Shown here: one piece after another, positions 17,655 to 26,086 of the stretch
Position numbering within the stretch: the stretch's first letter is position 1
Layout: each line of letters begins with the position of its first letter
NCBI GenBank assembly: GCA_027039485.1
Contig: JALWDZ010000013.1
Coordinates: forward strand, 1-38,557
DNA length: 38,557 bases
DNA from: Candidatus Shapirobacteria bacterium
GTDB lineage: Bacteria; Patescibacteriota; Microgenomatia; UBA12405; UBA6130
Direction of reading: 5' to 3'
Program-made: the position numbers and the translations under genes
The notes under the pieces: model-generated
The model's input: only the letters and a program-made list of their open reading frames with translations
Told to the model about the DNA's origin: nothing
Database searches by the model: none

Positions 17655-18656
17655 ATGGCCCTTTTTAAGCGCATTGGCATTGATTTAGGCACCGCCAATT
17701 CCCTAGTCTGGGAAGTTGGCCGCGGGCTTGTTCTTCAGGAGCCGACCGTGGTGGCCGTTTCTCTGGAAAACAACCGCGTTTTGGCCGTCGGCCGGGAAGC
17801 CAAGCAAATGTTGGGCCGAACGCCGGACTATATTATCGCCAAACGGCCAATGCGCGACGGGGTTATCGCCGACTACGAAATTACCGAGGCCATGCTCCGC
17901 TACTTCCTCCGCCAAACTGGCGCCAGCCCCTTTTTCAAGCCTGAGGTTCTTGTTTGCGTTCCCACCGGGGTGACCCAGGTTGAGCAACGGGCCGTCCTTG
18001 ATGCCACCCTAGCTGCCGGCGCCCGCCGGGCCTACCTCATTGATGAGCCTCTGGCAGCCGCCATCGGCGCCCAAATCCCCATTGCCGAACCGGCCGGCAA
18101 CATGATCGTCGACATTGGCGGCGGCACCTGCGAAATTGCTGTCATTTCCCTCGGCGGCGTCGTCAACCACCGCAGCCTCCGGGTTGGCGGCAATAAGCTC
18201 GATGAAGCCATCAGCAGTTACCTTCGCCGCAAATACAACCTCATCATCGGCGAACAAACCGCCGAGAACCTCAAAATCAAGATCGGCCAGGCTATTCCGC
18301 CTAAAAAAGAGGCAAAAATGGAAATCCGCGGCCGCGACGCCATCACCGGCCTGCCCCGCCGCCAAGAAGTTACCGCCGGTGAGATTGCCGCCGCCCTCGA
18401 ACCGCCCCTGCGGCAAATTCTCGGGGCCATCAAACACGTCCTTGAAGATACCCCGCCAGAGCTAGTTTCTGACATCGTTGACAAAGGCATTATTCTTAGC
18501 GGCGGAACATCGCTTTTAAAAGGCCTAGATCAATATCTTAGCGGACAATTAGGCGTTGCCTGTCGGGTCGTTGACGAACCGCTGTTATCAGTTATTAAAG
18601 GGACGGCCGCCGTCCTCGAGAACCTCGATGAATACCGCAAAGCCCTCCGCTCTTGA
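17655..18656 (+). CDS. mreB: Rod shape-determining protein MreB
   Basis: RIGIDLGTANSLVWEVGRGLVLQEPTVVAVS...MIVDIGGGTCEIAVISLGG...IILSGGTSLLKGLDQYL. Confidence 0.96.
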   Translation: MALFKRIGIDLGTANSLVWEVGRGLVLQEPTVVAVSLENNRVLAVGREAKQMLGRTPDYIIAKRPMRDGVIADYEITEAMLRYFLRQTGASPFFKPEVLVCVPTGVTQVEQRAVLDATLAAGARRAYLIDEPLAAAIGAQIPIAEPAGNMIVDIGGGTCEIAVISLGGVVNHRSLRVGGNKLDEAISSYLRRKYNLIIGEQTAENLKIKIGQAIPPKKEAKMEIRGRDAITGLPRRQEVTAGEIAAALEPPLRQILGAIKHVLEDTPPELVSDIVDKGIILSGGTSLLKGLDQYLSGQLGVACRVVDEPLLSVIKGTAAVLENLDEYRKALRS

Positions 18657-19064
18657 AAATACCCATAACATTAGCACTGTTCTTGACTCCAGGGTATTTG
18701 ATAGGAACCGAATTTTATCCCCTAGCCATTCGCCTATCGCTCCAACAAAAATTCGTAGTGCACAACACCATTATGATTATTTTCCCCTATTTAACCGATT
18801 TCTAACCCAGCAAATTAATGCTACTTTTTCTCCCCATCTGGCGCCTATTCTTAATTTTTCCAACCCAAAATCACCATCCGATAGTGCTTCGATTACAACT
18901 TCTCACCAAAACTGGCACTTTACCACCGATATGTTTAATTATCACGACTCGTTTTTGCCACTTTTTTCCTGGCCGCCATTCGCCCCGGCGCCATTTTTGC
19001 CACTCTCCAAGCCGACCCAATGGCTCTCTCCCACCATTAACACTTCCTCATATCCGATAAGTAG
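18652..19064 (+). pseudogene. Possible degenerate membrane-protein gene between mreB and wecG-like gene
   Basis: One frame reads LALFLTPGYLIGTEFYPLAIRLSLQQKFVVHNTIMIIFPYLTDF*PSKLMLLFLPIWRLFLIF with an in-frame stop; hydrophobic reading then moves to another frame (RLVFATFFLAAIRPGAIFATLQADP). Confidence 0.35.
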
Positions 19065-19100
19065 CCAATTTTTGCCCATTGGCTTAGGTTTAAGAGAAAA

Positions 19101-20018
19101 ATGAAAAAGCCAAAAATTGCCAAAACGCGGCCAAAACCAGCGCCAAAATCTTCCCAAACAACACAAAAATCCCTATCTCAAGGCAAAACCGTAAAAATTC
19201 ATCTTTTTGGCAAATCAAAAGCACAATTGCTAAAAGAAATCCGGCGAAGGCTGGAAAAAGGCCAAGCAACCACTGTTGTTACCCCTAACCCAGAGTTTGT
19301 TGTCTATGCTTATAAATCCCTATCTTTCCGTAAAATCATCAACACTGCCACCTTTGCTATCCCCGACGGCAGCTATCTTTTTTGGGCTTGGGAACTGGAA
19401 AATCGCCGCCGCCGGGCCGCCGGATACCAAAATTGGCCCTTTTTAGTCCGATTTTTTTTCAGCAGCTATCAAGGCTTCAAAATTAGCTGCCGGCTTCACT
19501 GCGGCAATCTTGCGGCAAAAAGGATTACCGGCACCGATCTAGCCCTCGATCTCCTCCGTTTAGCGGCCCAGAAAAAGGGATATGTCTTCTTCCTGGGGGC
19601 AGGGCCCGGTATAGCCGCCCAGGCGGCCCGGCGGCTTCAAAAAAAGGTTTCCGGCTGGAAATTAGCCGGCACCTACAGCGGTAATGGCCGGCCGGCCGGT
19701 GATCGGGCGACCCGCCAGGCTGTTTTAGCCAGCAGCAAACCCATTTTCTTGCTGCTAGTCGCCTATGGCATGGGCAAACAAGAACGGTGGTTGCAACGCA
19801 ATTTACCCTATCTTTCGGTAAAAATTGCCATCGGTGTCGGCGGCGCTTTTGACTACTACGCCGGCGTTGTCCCCCGGGCACCGGCCTGGATGCGCCGCCA
19901 CGGTTTAGAATGGCTTTACCGCCTGATCCGCCAACCCTGGCGTTTTCGCCGCCAGCTAAAGCTTTTCCAATTCCTCTGGCTGGTTCTCAGTGAAAAAGTT
20001 TCCCTCGTTTTTGACTAG
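19101..20018 (+). CDS. WecG/TagA/CpsF family glycosyltransferase
   Basis: VVTPNPEFVVYAYK...FAIPDGSYL...RITGTDLALDLLRLAAQKKGYVFFLGAGPGIAAQAA...LLVAYGMGKQERWLQRN...AIGVGGAFDYYAG. Confidence 0.95.
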   Translation: MKKPKIAKTRPKPAPKSSQTTQKSLSQGKTVKIHLFGKSKAQLLKEIRRRLEKGQATTVVTPNPEFVVYAYKSLSFRKIINTATFAIPDGSYLFWAWELENRRRRAAGYQNWPFLVRFFFSSYQGFKISCRLHCGNLAAKRITGTDLALDLLRLAAQKKGYVFFLGAGPGIAAQAARRLQKKVSGWKLAGTYSGNGRPAGDRATRQAVLASSKPIFLLLVAYGMGKQERWLQRNLPYLSVKIAIGVGGAFDYYAGVVPRAPAWMRRHGLEWLYRLIRQPWRFRRQLKLFQFLWLVLSEKVSLVFD

Positions 20019-20302
20019 CCTCTTATAGGATTATTCTTACCATAACCATTATCTGTTTGCCTCTGACTAGATGTTAATAAAGAAGTTATGATTGACACTA
20101 AATGCTATATTCTATTATTGTCTCTTTTTGCCCAGCTTCATTATATTCATCTCGTTCTCTTTTCCCCGCATCAATTCCCGCGGATTTACAATTTTCCCTA
20201 CCTAACAAAGCTAAGTTTGTGTGAAAAGGATGTGAAAAGCTATTAAAATAAGGGCTTGTTAAAGAAGTAAAACTTATAGGAAACATTTGTCCTACCAATA
20301 AA

Positions 20303-20331
20303 AGCACGTCTTTTCCGGCGTGCTTATTATT
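20303..20331. terminator. Hairpin terminator
   Basis: aaaagcacgtcttttccggcgtgcttattatt. Confidence 0.5.
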
Positions 20332-20347
20332 CCTCAAGTTATTCTTT

Positions 20348-20623
20348 TTACCTTCCTTCTCGGTTTGCCATAAATTGTTCCATAAGAGTAAGAATTTGTC
20401 TCGCCCTCTCCGATCGTCCGGGTATCACTTCTGTATGATCTATCATGTGGGCTCGGGGTATGCCACCCTCTTTTGCAGCAACATCTTCCTCGGGTAATTC
20501 CCTCCAAAACTTTGTCACAATTTTTCCGTCTCCTAAAAAAGACATTCCGTCACCCGCGCCCTCAAACTTTTCTCGTTCTGCCACTTCTTCCACCTCCTTT
20601 CTCCTCAAAAGCTCCATTCCCAC
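20348..20623 (-). CDS. Hypothetical protein
   Basis: ORF whose start overlaps the end of the upstream ORF, operon-like. Confidence 0.55.
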   Translation of the reverse strand: MGMELLRRKEVEEVAEREKFEGAGDGMSFLGDGKIVTKFWRELPEEDVAAKEGGIPRAHMIDHTEVIPGRSERARQILTLMEQFMANREGR

Positions 20624-20967
20624 TCCCTTCTTTTTTTCTCCATTTCTATCTCTTCCCCTAACTGCTCTAATTCTAGCTTAAGCCCTGAAGGCAATTTCGC
20701 CTCTCTTATTTCCCCAAAAGTCTCTTGTCTTTCGGCCCAGAACTCGTCAAACAGTTCCGGACATTCCTTTAACAAGGCACTTCCCACCCGCGATCCACAC
20801 TGGTGAGCATCCTCATTATGCAGCTCGGGGTCACCTCCCAAAAAAAGATCGTTCTCGTCATCGTATCCGTTCAGCACCTCCTTAATAGCGGGGTTGTCCG
20901 GGTGACATTCCACACACCAATTAGCAAAGTCTTCCAAAACGCTCAAAGATATTTCTTTAATTGCCAT
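20605..20967 (-). CDS. Hypothetical protein
   Basis: 120-aa ORF, acidic; contains WCVECHP. Confidence 0.6.
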   Translation of the reverse strand: MAIKEISLSVLEDFANWCVECHPDNPAIKEVLNGYDDENDLFLGGDPELHNEDAHQCGSRVGSALLKECPELFDEFWAERQETFGEIREAKLPSGLKLELEQLGEEIEMEKKRREWEWSF

Positions 20968-21053
20968 AATTACACCTCCAGTTGACTTTTCTCTAATTTA
21001 TTATACCACACTATAGGCCTCTTGCCACCCTCCGCCCCATTTTACCCCCCTGC

Positions 21054-21105
21054 TATAATAAGCTACCGGAGAGGTGCCGGAGCGGACGAACGGGCACGAC
21101 CCGAA
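21054..21105 (+). pseudogene. tRNA-Ser-like 5' fragment preceded by TATAAT
   Basis: tataataagctacc-ggagaggtgccggagcggacgaacgggcacgac; acceptor GGAGAGG and D-arm present, no matching anticodon/T-arm follows. Confidence 0.65.
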
Positions 21106-21164
21106 GGGTACCCGTTGGGTCCTGGAGAGCGAGCTAGAGAGCAAACTGAAAAGTGAGAAAATAA

Positions 21165-21251
21165 GGAGAGGTGGCAGAGTGGCCGAATGCGCGGCTTTGG
21201 AGAAGCCGTATAGTCGCAAGACTATCGTGGGTTCGAATCCCACCCTCTCCG
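21165..21251 (+). tRNA. tRNA-Ser (GGA)
   Basis: GGAGAGG/CCTCTCC acceptor, anticodon loop TTGGAGA, long variable arm tagtcgcaagacta, T-loop TTCGAAT. Confidence 0.95.
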
Positions 21252-21404
21252 CCTTCGCCAAGGCTTCGGCGTGATAAATCCGCCTTCGCTAAAGCTACGG
21301 CGTGATAAATTCGCCATAAACATAAAACTACGGTGGAATAAATCCGCTTGTGCCTCTATATTCTCTGCTATTGATGGATCCTGGCCGGGCAATTTGTTAT
21401 CTTT

Positions 21405-21653
21405 ATGAAAATGTATTACGTGTACATTTTAAAGAAAAAAGGAGAATCTCGCTTCTACACTGGTTCTACTAACAACCTTAAACGTCGTTTAAAAGAGCAT
21501 GCTAAAAGCAAGCCTGATTATTTCCTCTATGCATACTTTGCCTTTCTAACGGCCGCTATGGCTCGCAAGTTCGAGAAATATCTAAAAACCGGATCTGGAC
21601 GTGCTTTCGCCAAAAAACATTTTCATATCGCGTCTAAGCCCTCCAGTCACTAG
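21405..21653 (+). CDS. GIY-YIG endonuclease domain protein
   Basis: MYYVYILKKKGESRFYTGSTNNLKRRLKEH... Confidence 0.93.
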   Translation: MKMYYVYILKKKGESRFYTGSTNNLKRRLKEHAKSKPDYFLYAYFAFLTAAMARKFEKYLKTGSGRAFAKKHFHIASKPSSH

Positions 21654-21660
21654 AGTGAAT

Positions 21661-21812
21661 TTTAGATCGACGAAGTTAAACGGAGTCGGTCTTTAGATCG
21701 ACGAAGTTAAACGGAGTCGGTCTTTAGATCGACGAAGTTAAACGGAGTCGGTCTTTAGATCGACGAAGTTAAACGGAGTCGGTCTTTAGATCGACGAAGT
21801 TAAACGGAGTCG
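21661..21812 (+). repeat. 31-bp perfect tandem repeat, 5 units (last truncated)
   Basis: tttagatcgacgaagttaaacggagtcggtc at 21661, 21692, 21723, 21754, 21785. Confidence 0.98.
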
Positions 21813-21814
21813 TC

Positions 21815-21830
21815 CCCACCCTCTCCGCCT
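21815..21830 (+). pseudogene. Duplicated 3' end of tRNA-Ser
   Basis: cccaccctctccgcct identical to 21239-21254; similarity continues into the following palindromic GCC..CGGCGTGATAAATCCGCC repeats. Confidence 0.8.
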
Positions 21831-21910
21831 ACGCTAAAGCTACGGCGTGATGAATCCGCCATAAACATAAAGCTTCGGCGTGATAAATCCGCCTTCATCT
21901 TCGCTAAAGC

Positions 21911-22011
21911 TAGGGGTTACATCCCCAACTCCTACTCCAACTGTGGCTCCCACTGTTCCAACTCCAACCCCGACTCCGACGGTATCGCCAACAGCCACAC
22001 CAACACCGTAG
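21911..22011 (+). pseudogene. Pro-Thr-rich coding remnant
   Basis: reads GVTSPTPTPTVAPTVPTPTPTPTVSPTATPTP* without a start codon. Confidence 0.55.
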
Positions 22012-22047
22012 TAATTGGAACTTGGAGCTTGGAACTTGGAACTCAGA

Positions 22048-22195
22048 ACTCGGTTAGGGTATCAGAGCATTAGGGTATCAAGGGAAAGGATATTAAGAAT
22101 ATCAGGATACCGGGTTAACTTTCTCCGTTCTTTTGATCTCTGATTCTCTTTCCCCGATTACCTGATTTCCTGATATTCTAACCTAATATTTCTTC
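22048..22195 (-). repeat. CCTGATACC/ATATCAGG composite repeat (copy 2)
   Basis: gggtatcaagggaaaggatatt...gggttaactttctccgttcttttgatctctgattctctttccccgattacctgatttcctgatattct. Confidence 0.8.
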
Positions 22196-22362
22196 TCCTT
22201 ACTAATTACTAAGTTCTGAGCTCTAAACTCTAAATATTTAAATGTTTTGGTAATTTGGTCATTTGGTAATTTGGATTTGTTTAGGATTTGGGTCATTAGG
22301 ATTTAGAGTTTGTTTGTGATTTGTGATTTGGAATTTGGTGCTTGGAATTTCGCATCGTGCAA

Positions 22363-22401
22363 CCTTTCACTTGGGAGGTGGAACTATACCTACACCTCGG
22401 G
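22363..22401 (+). repeat. Short GAGGTG element (class B)
   Basis: cctttcacttgggaggtggaactatacctacacctcggg. Confidence 0.8.
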
Positions 22402-22426
22402 AAATAGCACGTTCTTGCGTCTTCTT

Positions 22427-22633
22427 TCAAAGCAGCACCAGAGGGCGAAAAAGGCCAAAGGGGGTTAGGCCAAAGCTAAGAAAAGGCGGCCCAAGCGGGG
22501 ACAAGCTAAGCGGCGGGCCAAAAAAATTTATCCCCATTACTCCCCCCGGAAACGAAAGCCAAGGCGGCAGCTTATTTTCCTTTTTCTTCTTTTTCTCTTG
22601 GCGCTCCTCAGCGCCCGCCAATCGTTCTTTCAT
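22427..22633 (-). CDS. Small ORF directly downstream of cobalamin-riboswitch-like RNA
   Basis: 68-aa ORF MKERLAGAEERQEKKKKKENKLPPWLSFPGG...; starts a few nt after the riboswitch-like sequence. Confidence 0.3.
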   Translation of the reverse strand: MKERLAGAEERQEKKKKKENKLPPWLSFPGGVMGINFFGPPLSLSPLGPPFLSFGLTPFGLFRPLVLL

Positions 22634-22647
22634 CGTCTTGCGCGAGA

Positions 22648-22760
22648 CTACTGCTGGTCGGTCTTCGGACTCGTCCCCAAGGGCATCACCGCTGCGGCAC
22701 AGTGGCGGATTCGCACCGCCTTCCCAAAACTAACGGCCTTCCCACCCCGATGTTACTCGG
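22648..22760 (-). promoter_or_regulatory. Cobalamin (B12) riboswitch-like element
   Basis: minus: GGGAAGGCGGTGCGAATCCGCCACTGTGCCGCAGCGGTGATGCCC...GAGTCCGAAGACCGACCAGCAG (core plus B12-box-like 3' end). Confidence 0.82.
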
Positions 22761-22944
22761 GACAGTGGCCAACCCAGCTAATCCATGATACAAAATCAAC
22801 GGGCTACAAGCAATAATCAGAACTTGGAACTCGGAACTCAGAGCTCGGAGCTCAGAACTTAGCTTGTCTGGAGCTAGGAACTAAGAGCTAGGAACTAGGT
22901 CATTGGAACTTAGAACTTGGAGCTTAGATCTTAGTATCTTAGGA

Positions 22945-23092
22945 AGTCATCCCGCCCTTTCGCAAGAAAGGGCGGGATCTAGCGAGCGGTAAGTGAGCGC
23001 ATGAGATTTAATCAGGTGTGGGATTAATGCGTGCGCTAGATTTTTACCCCGACTCCGCCGTCCGCCGGCTGGCGGAGACACCTGGATATTTT
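22945..23092 (+). repeat. GTCATCC-family repeat: CCCGCCCTTTC hairpin + GCGCATGAGATTTAATC module + mini-palindrome
   Basis: catcccgccctttcgcaagaaagggcgggatctagcgagcg...; second module near-identical to 14203-14283. Confidence 0.85.
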
Positions 23093-23165
23093 GAAAAATC
23101 CAATGCACCACAGACCAGAGTGAGAATTTGCAAAACCATCTCTGTTCCTGCTATCATTAGGCAAG

Positions 23166-23393
23166 ATGTTTAAAACAGGATCAGATTTTGCCATTATTGA
23201 TGACGGTAACTGGCGGGGGATAATTGCTCCCCGGTCTAAGCTGTCGGCCAAGCAATTAGGATTGCTAGTAGAATTGCTTGAGGATACTAGTGCCAAGTTT
23301 TTGGCTGAGGTGCATAAAGAGTATCGGGAAGCCAAGGCCAAAGGGCTGTTAATTTCCTCAGCTAAGGTCGAGAAAGTATTAGGCCTGAAGTAA
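23166..23393 (+). CDS. Putative antitoxin of RelE-type pair
   Basis: 75-aa ORF immediately upstream of RelE-like ORF. Confidence 0.65.
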   Translation: MFKTGSDFAIIDDGNWRGIIAPRSKLSAKQLGLLVELLEDTSAKFLAEVHKEYREAKAKGLLISSAKVEKVLGLK

Positions 23394-23398
23394 TTGTT

Positions 23399-23656
23399 AT
23401 GGACTATGCCTTCACTCCCCGTGGCTGGAAAGACCTGCGCCGCTTTGATATTCCTACCCAACGAAAGATTATCCAAAAGATTAAATTCTACCTGCGATCT
23501 TCCCAGCCCTTGAGCTTTGCCAAAATTTTGGCCAACTCGCCTTACGGCACCCATCGTTTTCGGATTTTGGGCAAGACCAGAGTCATTTTTATTTACGAGC
23601 CGCGGGAGAAGCGGATTGTCATTGCCCGAATTCGTTTTCGCCGCGACGCGTACTAG
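23399..23656 (+). CDS. RelE/ParE-family toxin-like protein
   Basis: FTPRGWKDLRRFDIPTQRKIIQKIKFYL...YGTHRFRILGKTRVIFIYEPREKRIVIARIRFRRDAY. Confidence 0.8.
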   Translation: MDYAFTPRGWKDLRRFDIPTQRKIIQKIKFYLRSSQPLSFAKILANSPYGTHRFRILGKTRVIFIYEPREKRIVIARIRFRRDAY

Positions 23657-23697
23657 ACAAGAAGGGAAACTTTCACTTCAACTTTTCACTCCCCCAG

Positions 23698-23769
23698 TGC
23701 CTCTGGAGGGAATCGAACCCCCATCCCTGGTTCCGAAGACCAGTGCTCTCTCCGTTGAGCTACAGAGGC
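23698..23769 (-). tRNA. tRNA-Arg (TCG)
   Basis: GCCTCTG/CAGAGGC acceptor, anticodon loop CTTCGGA, T-loop TTCGATT. Confidence 0.92.
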
Positions 23770-23771
23770 AG

Positions 23772-23844
23772 TGCCCCTACCAGGACTTGAACCCGGATCT
23801 GGCCCTTAGGAGGGGCCCGTTCTTTCCCGTTGAACTATAGGGGC
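23772..23844 (-). tRNA. tRNA-Arg (CCT)
   Basis: GCCCCTA/TAGGGGC acceptor, anticodon loop CTCCTAA, T-loop TTCAAGT. Confidence 0.92.
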
Positions 23845-23855
23845 CCCCTATTATA

Positions 23856-24383
23856 TCAATTCATCGCCCGGACCACCTCGGCTGGCTTTAATTGGAGCAA
23901 GAGCTGGTGAAAAATATGCCATTCTCTAGGCAAAAATTTTTGCAAAACATACTTCTCTCCCGGCAGGCGCTGGTAGGGCGTCCGGTTGTCAATTCCCAAC
24001 CGCAGGCGCCAAAAATCCCGGCTGCCCAACGCCTCTTCTACCGACAAAACCCCCTTATGCAACGGCGAGCTGCGACCAAAGCTCAACTTCCACTGCCCTA
24101 AGGGCAAATCCAGCTCATCATGGACCAAACACAATTTAGCAGGCCCAGCCTGATACCATTTTAGCAATCTTGCTACTGCCCTGCCAGAGTCATTCATATA
24201 AACCAGAGGATAGGCAAAAACAAAATTTTGATGCTCGAAAATGGAGCTTAGCAGTTTTTTCTTCTCCTGCCCCTGACCCTGATAATGGTGGCGCCAAAAA
24301 TCAACCCACTCCCGGCCAGCATTATGGCGGGTGCGGGCATATTCCGCCCCCGGATTTCCCAAGCCCACAAAAATCATCTTCAT
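23856..24383 (-). CDS. pth: Peptidyl-tRNA hydrolase
   Basis: MKMIFVGLGNPGAEYARTRHNAGREWVD...YMNDSGRAVARLLKWY...LVHDELDLPLGQWKLSFGRS..HKG; ATG at 24383 with TATAAT 5 nt upstream. Confidence 0.95.
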   Translation of the reverse strand: MKMIFVGLGNPGAEYARTRHNAGREWVDFWRHHYQGQGQEKKKLLSSIFEHQNFVFAYPLVYMNDSGRAVARLLKWYQAGPAKLCLVHDELDLPLGQWKLSFGRSSPLHKGVLSVEEALGSRDFWRLRLGIDNRTPYQRLPGEKYVLQKFLPREWHIFHQLLLQLKPAEVVRAMN

Positions 24384-24523
24384 AGGCAATTATAAACCAA
24401 AATATTGGGACATGCCCAGTTCTATATTGGGGACAATATGGAACTAGGAGCGAGGAGCTAGGAACTAGGTTGCTAGATAGTAGATGAAAGAAGGGATTAG
24501 CGACTAACATGATAAAATTGGCC

Positions 24524-25387
24524 ATGGAGAAAATTTTTGATGGCCGGGCGTACCAGAAGAAACTTTTAGCCCAACTGCAGCGGCAATTTCGGCAACTGCC
24601 GGCGGGTCAGCAACAACGGCAACTGGTTTCCGTCCTCGTCGGCGACAACCCCGCCTCCCAGCTGTACATCCGGATGAAGCAGCAATTTGCCCAAAAGATC
24701 GGCATTAATTTTCAGGTCCACCAATTTGCCACCACCACTCCCCCAGCCAAAGTTATCCGCCAGGTCCAAAAATTAGGCCAAAAACCAGCCGTGGCCGGAT
24801 TGATGGTCCAGCTGCCGCTACCGGCCCGGTGGTCGCCGGCCCAAGAACGCCAGCTCCTTGACGCTATTCCACCAGAAAAGGATATCGACTGTCTTGCCAG
24901 CCAAAACCTGGGCCTCCTCCTGGCCGGCCGGCCGCGCTTCCTCCCGGCCACCGTCGCCGCCGTTGTCGCCATTCTCCGGGAAGCCGGCTTTTCGGCGGCT
25001 AAGCTCCGCGGTCAGGTTGTCACCGTCATTGGCAAATCCCTCATCGTCGGCACTCCCCTAGTCAACTGGCTCCTTCGGGCCGGGGCAACAGTTGTCAGCT
25101 GCGACCAAGCCACCCAAGATTTAGGCCGCTGGACGCGGGCCAGCAAAATCGTCATCAGCGCGGCCGGCCGGCCCCGACTCATCACCGGCGCCATGGTCTC
25201 TCGTAGCGTGGTAGCCATTGACATCGCCTCCCCCCGCGGCGACTTTGATTTTGCCAGCGTCGCTCCCAAAGCCGAATTCATCACCCCCGTGCCCGGCGGC
25301 GTTGGCCCCCTCACTGTCGCCTACTTGATGGCCAGCCTTATCAAGGCAATAGCCAACCAACAACAAACAACTAACAACGAGAACTAG
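24524..25387 (+). CDS. folD: Bifunctional methylenetetrahydrofolate dehydrogenase/cyclohydrolase FolD
   Basis: VLVGDNPASQLYIRMKQQFAQKIGI...VAGLMVQLPLPA...PPEKDIDCL...VTVIGKSLIVGTPLVNWLL...TPVPGGVGPLTVAYLM. Confidence 0.95.
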   Translation: MEKIFDGRAYQKKLLAQLQRQFRQLPAGQQQRQLVSVLVGDNPASQLYIRMKQQFAQKIGINFQVHQFATTTPPAKVIRQVQKLGQKPAVAGLMVQLPLPARWSPAQERQLLDAIPPEKDIDCLASQNLGLLLAGRPRFLPATVAAVVAILREAGFSAAKLRGQVVTVIGKSLIVGTPLVNWLLRAGATVVSCDQATQDLGRWTRASKIVISAAGRPRLITGAMVSRSVVAIDIASPRGDFDFASVAPKAEFITPVPGGVGPLTVAYLMASLIKAIANQQQTTNNEN

Positions 25388-25504
25388 GAACTAGGAACTA
25401 GGAAATTGGAACTTAGAACTCAGAACTCAGAACTTGGTAATGCGTCATCCCCCTCTTCTTGTAAGAAAGGGCGGGATGACGAGAGATGCTAAATCCTCCC
25501 ATTT

Positions 25505-26086
25505 CTATTCTGCCAGCGCTTTCTTGACAAACGGCCGCGGATCCTGGGCAATCTTTTCTCTCAAGCGTCGATATTCTTCATCTGTCCGTTTTTTAATTTC
25601 CTCTTGCACCTCTGGCGGAATTTCTGATTCAAAATTTACATCCAAACCCTTCTCTTTAAGGACAGCATCCCTGATGTCTTTATATATCCCGCCCAACTCA
25701 TCTGAAACGGCGTTATTTATGTCTCCTCGCCACTCCGTTGCGTTAAAATCCACTCCCTCCACTCCTAAATCAACAATTACAAAGCGCCGGCCAGCGGCCG
25801 AATCCAACTTCTTTTGCAAACTAGCCTCCCCTCTATGCCTGGCTATCCCCAAGTCTAGGCGTGCCAGAGCGTAAACTTCCTGAATCTTACCTCGGTTTAG
25901 GCTAGTAATGCCACTTTTCCGAAGAATACCAGCGGCCTTATTGGCCAGCTCTTGCTTTTTAGAAACATCCCGCAAATCATCTTTTGTTGTTTGGTCAGCC
26001 AGGGCGTAAACTTTTTCCAGAATTTGAGCTGGCGCTGTAGCTTCAGCAACTGGCACTCCTTCGCCAACCTCATTCACTCTCCTCAC
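25505..26086 (-). CDS. Hypothetical protein
   Basis: ORF overlapping the end of the upstream ORF (26070), operon-like. Confidence 0.7.
   Translation of the reverse strand: MRRVNEVGEGVPVAEATAPAQILEKVYALADQTTKDDLRDVSKKQELANKAAGILRKSGITSLNRGKIQEVYALARLDLGIARHRGEASLQKKLDSAAGRRFVIVDLGVEGVDFNATEWRGDINNAVSDELGGIYKDIRDAVLKEKGLDVNFESEIPPEVQEEIKKRTDEEYRRLREKIAQDPRPFVKKALAE

Noticed and set aside
21001-21261. 86-aa minus-strand ORF (MAKAERVGFEPTIVLRLYGFSKAAHSATLPPL...)
   Set aside because: It is the antisense reading of tRNA-Ser and its upstream fragment; a common spurious ORF type.
21661-21812. CRISPR array
   Set aside because: The 31-bp units are contiguous with no unique spacers and no cas genes nearby; it is a simple tandem repeat.
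22323-22733. 136-aa plus-strand ORF rich in Arg/Lys/Gly/Pro
   Set aside because: Begins in repeats and runs antisense through the cobalamin-riboswitch-like core; no family signal.
23036-23554. 172-aa minus-strand ORF
   Set aside because: Overlaps the RelE-like pair on the opposite strand, whose family match is convincing.
23698-23844. tRNA-Arg pair as another GIY-YIG-type insertion site
   Set aside because: No GIY-YIG ORF or partial tRNA copy was seen next to these tRNAs.
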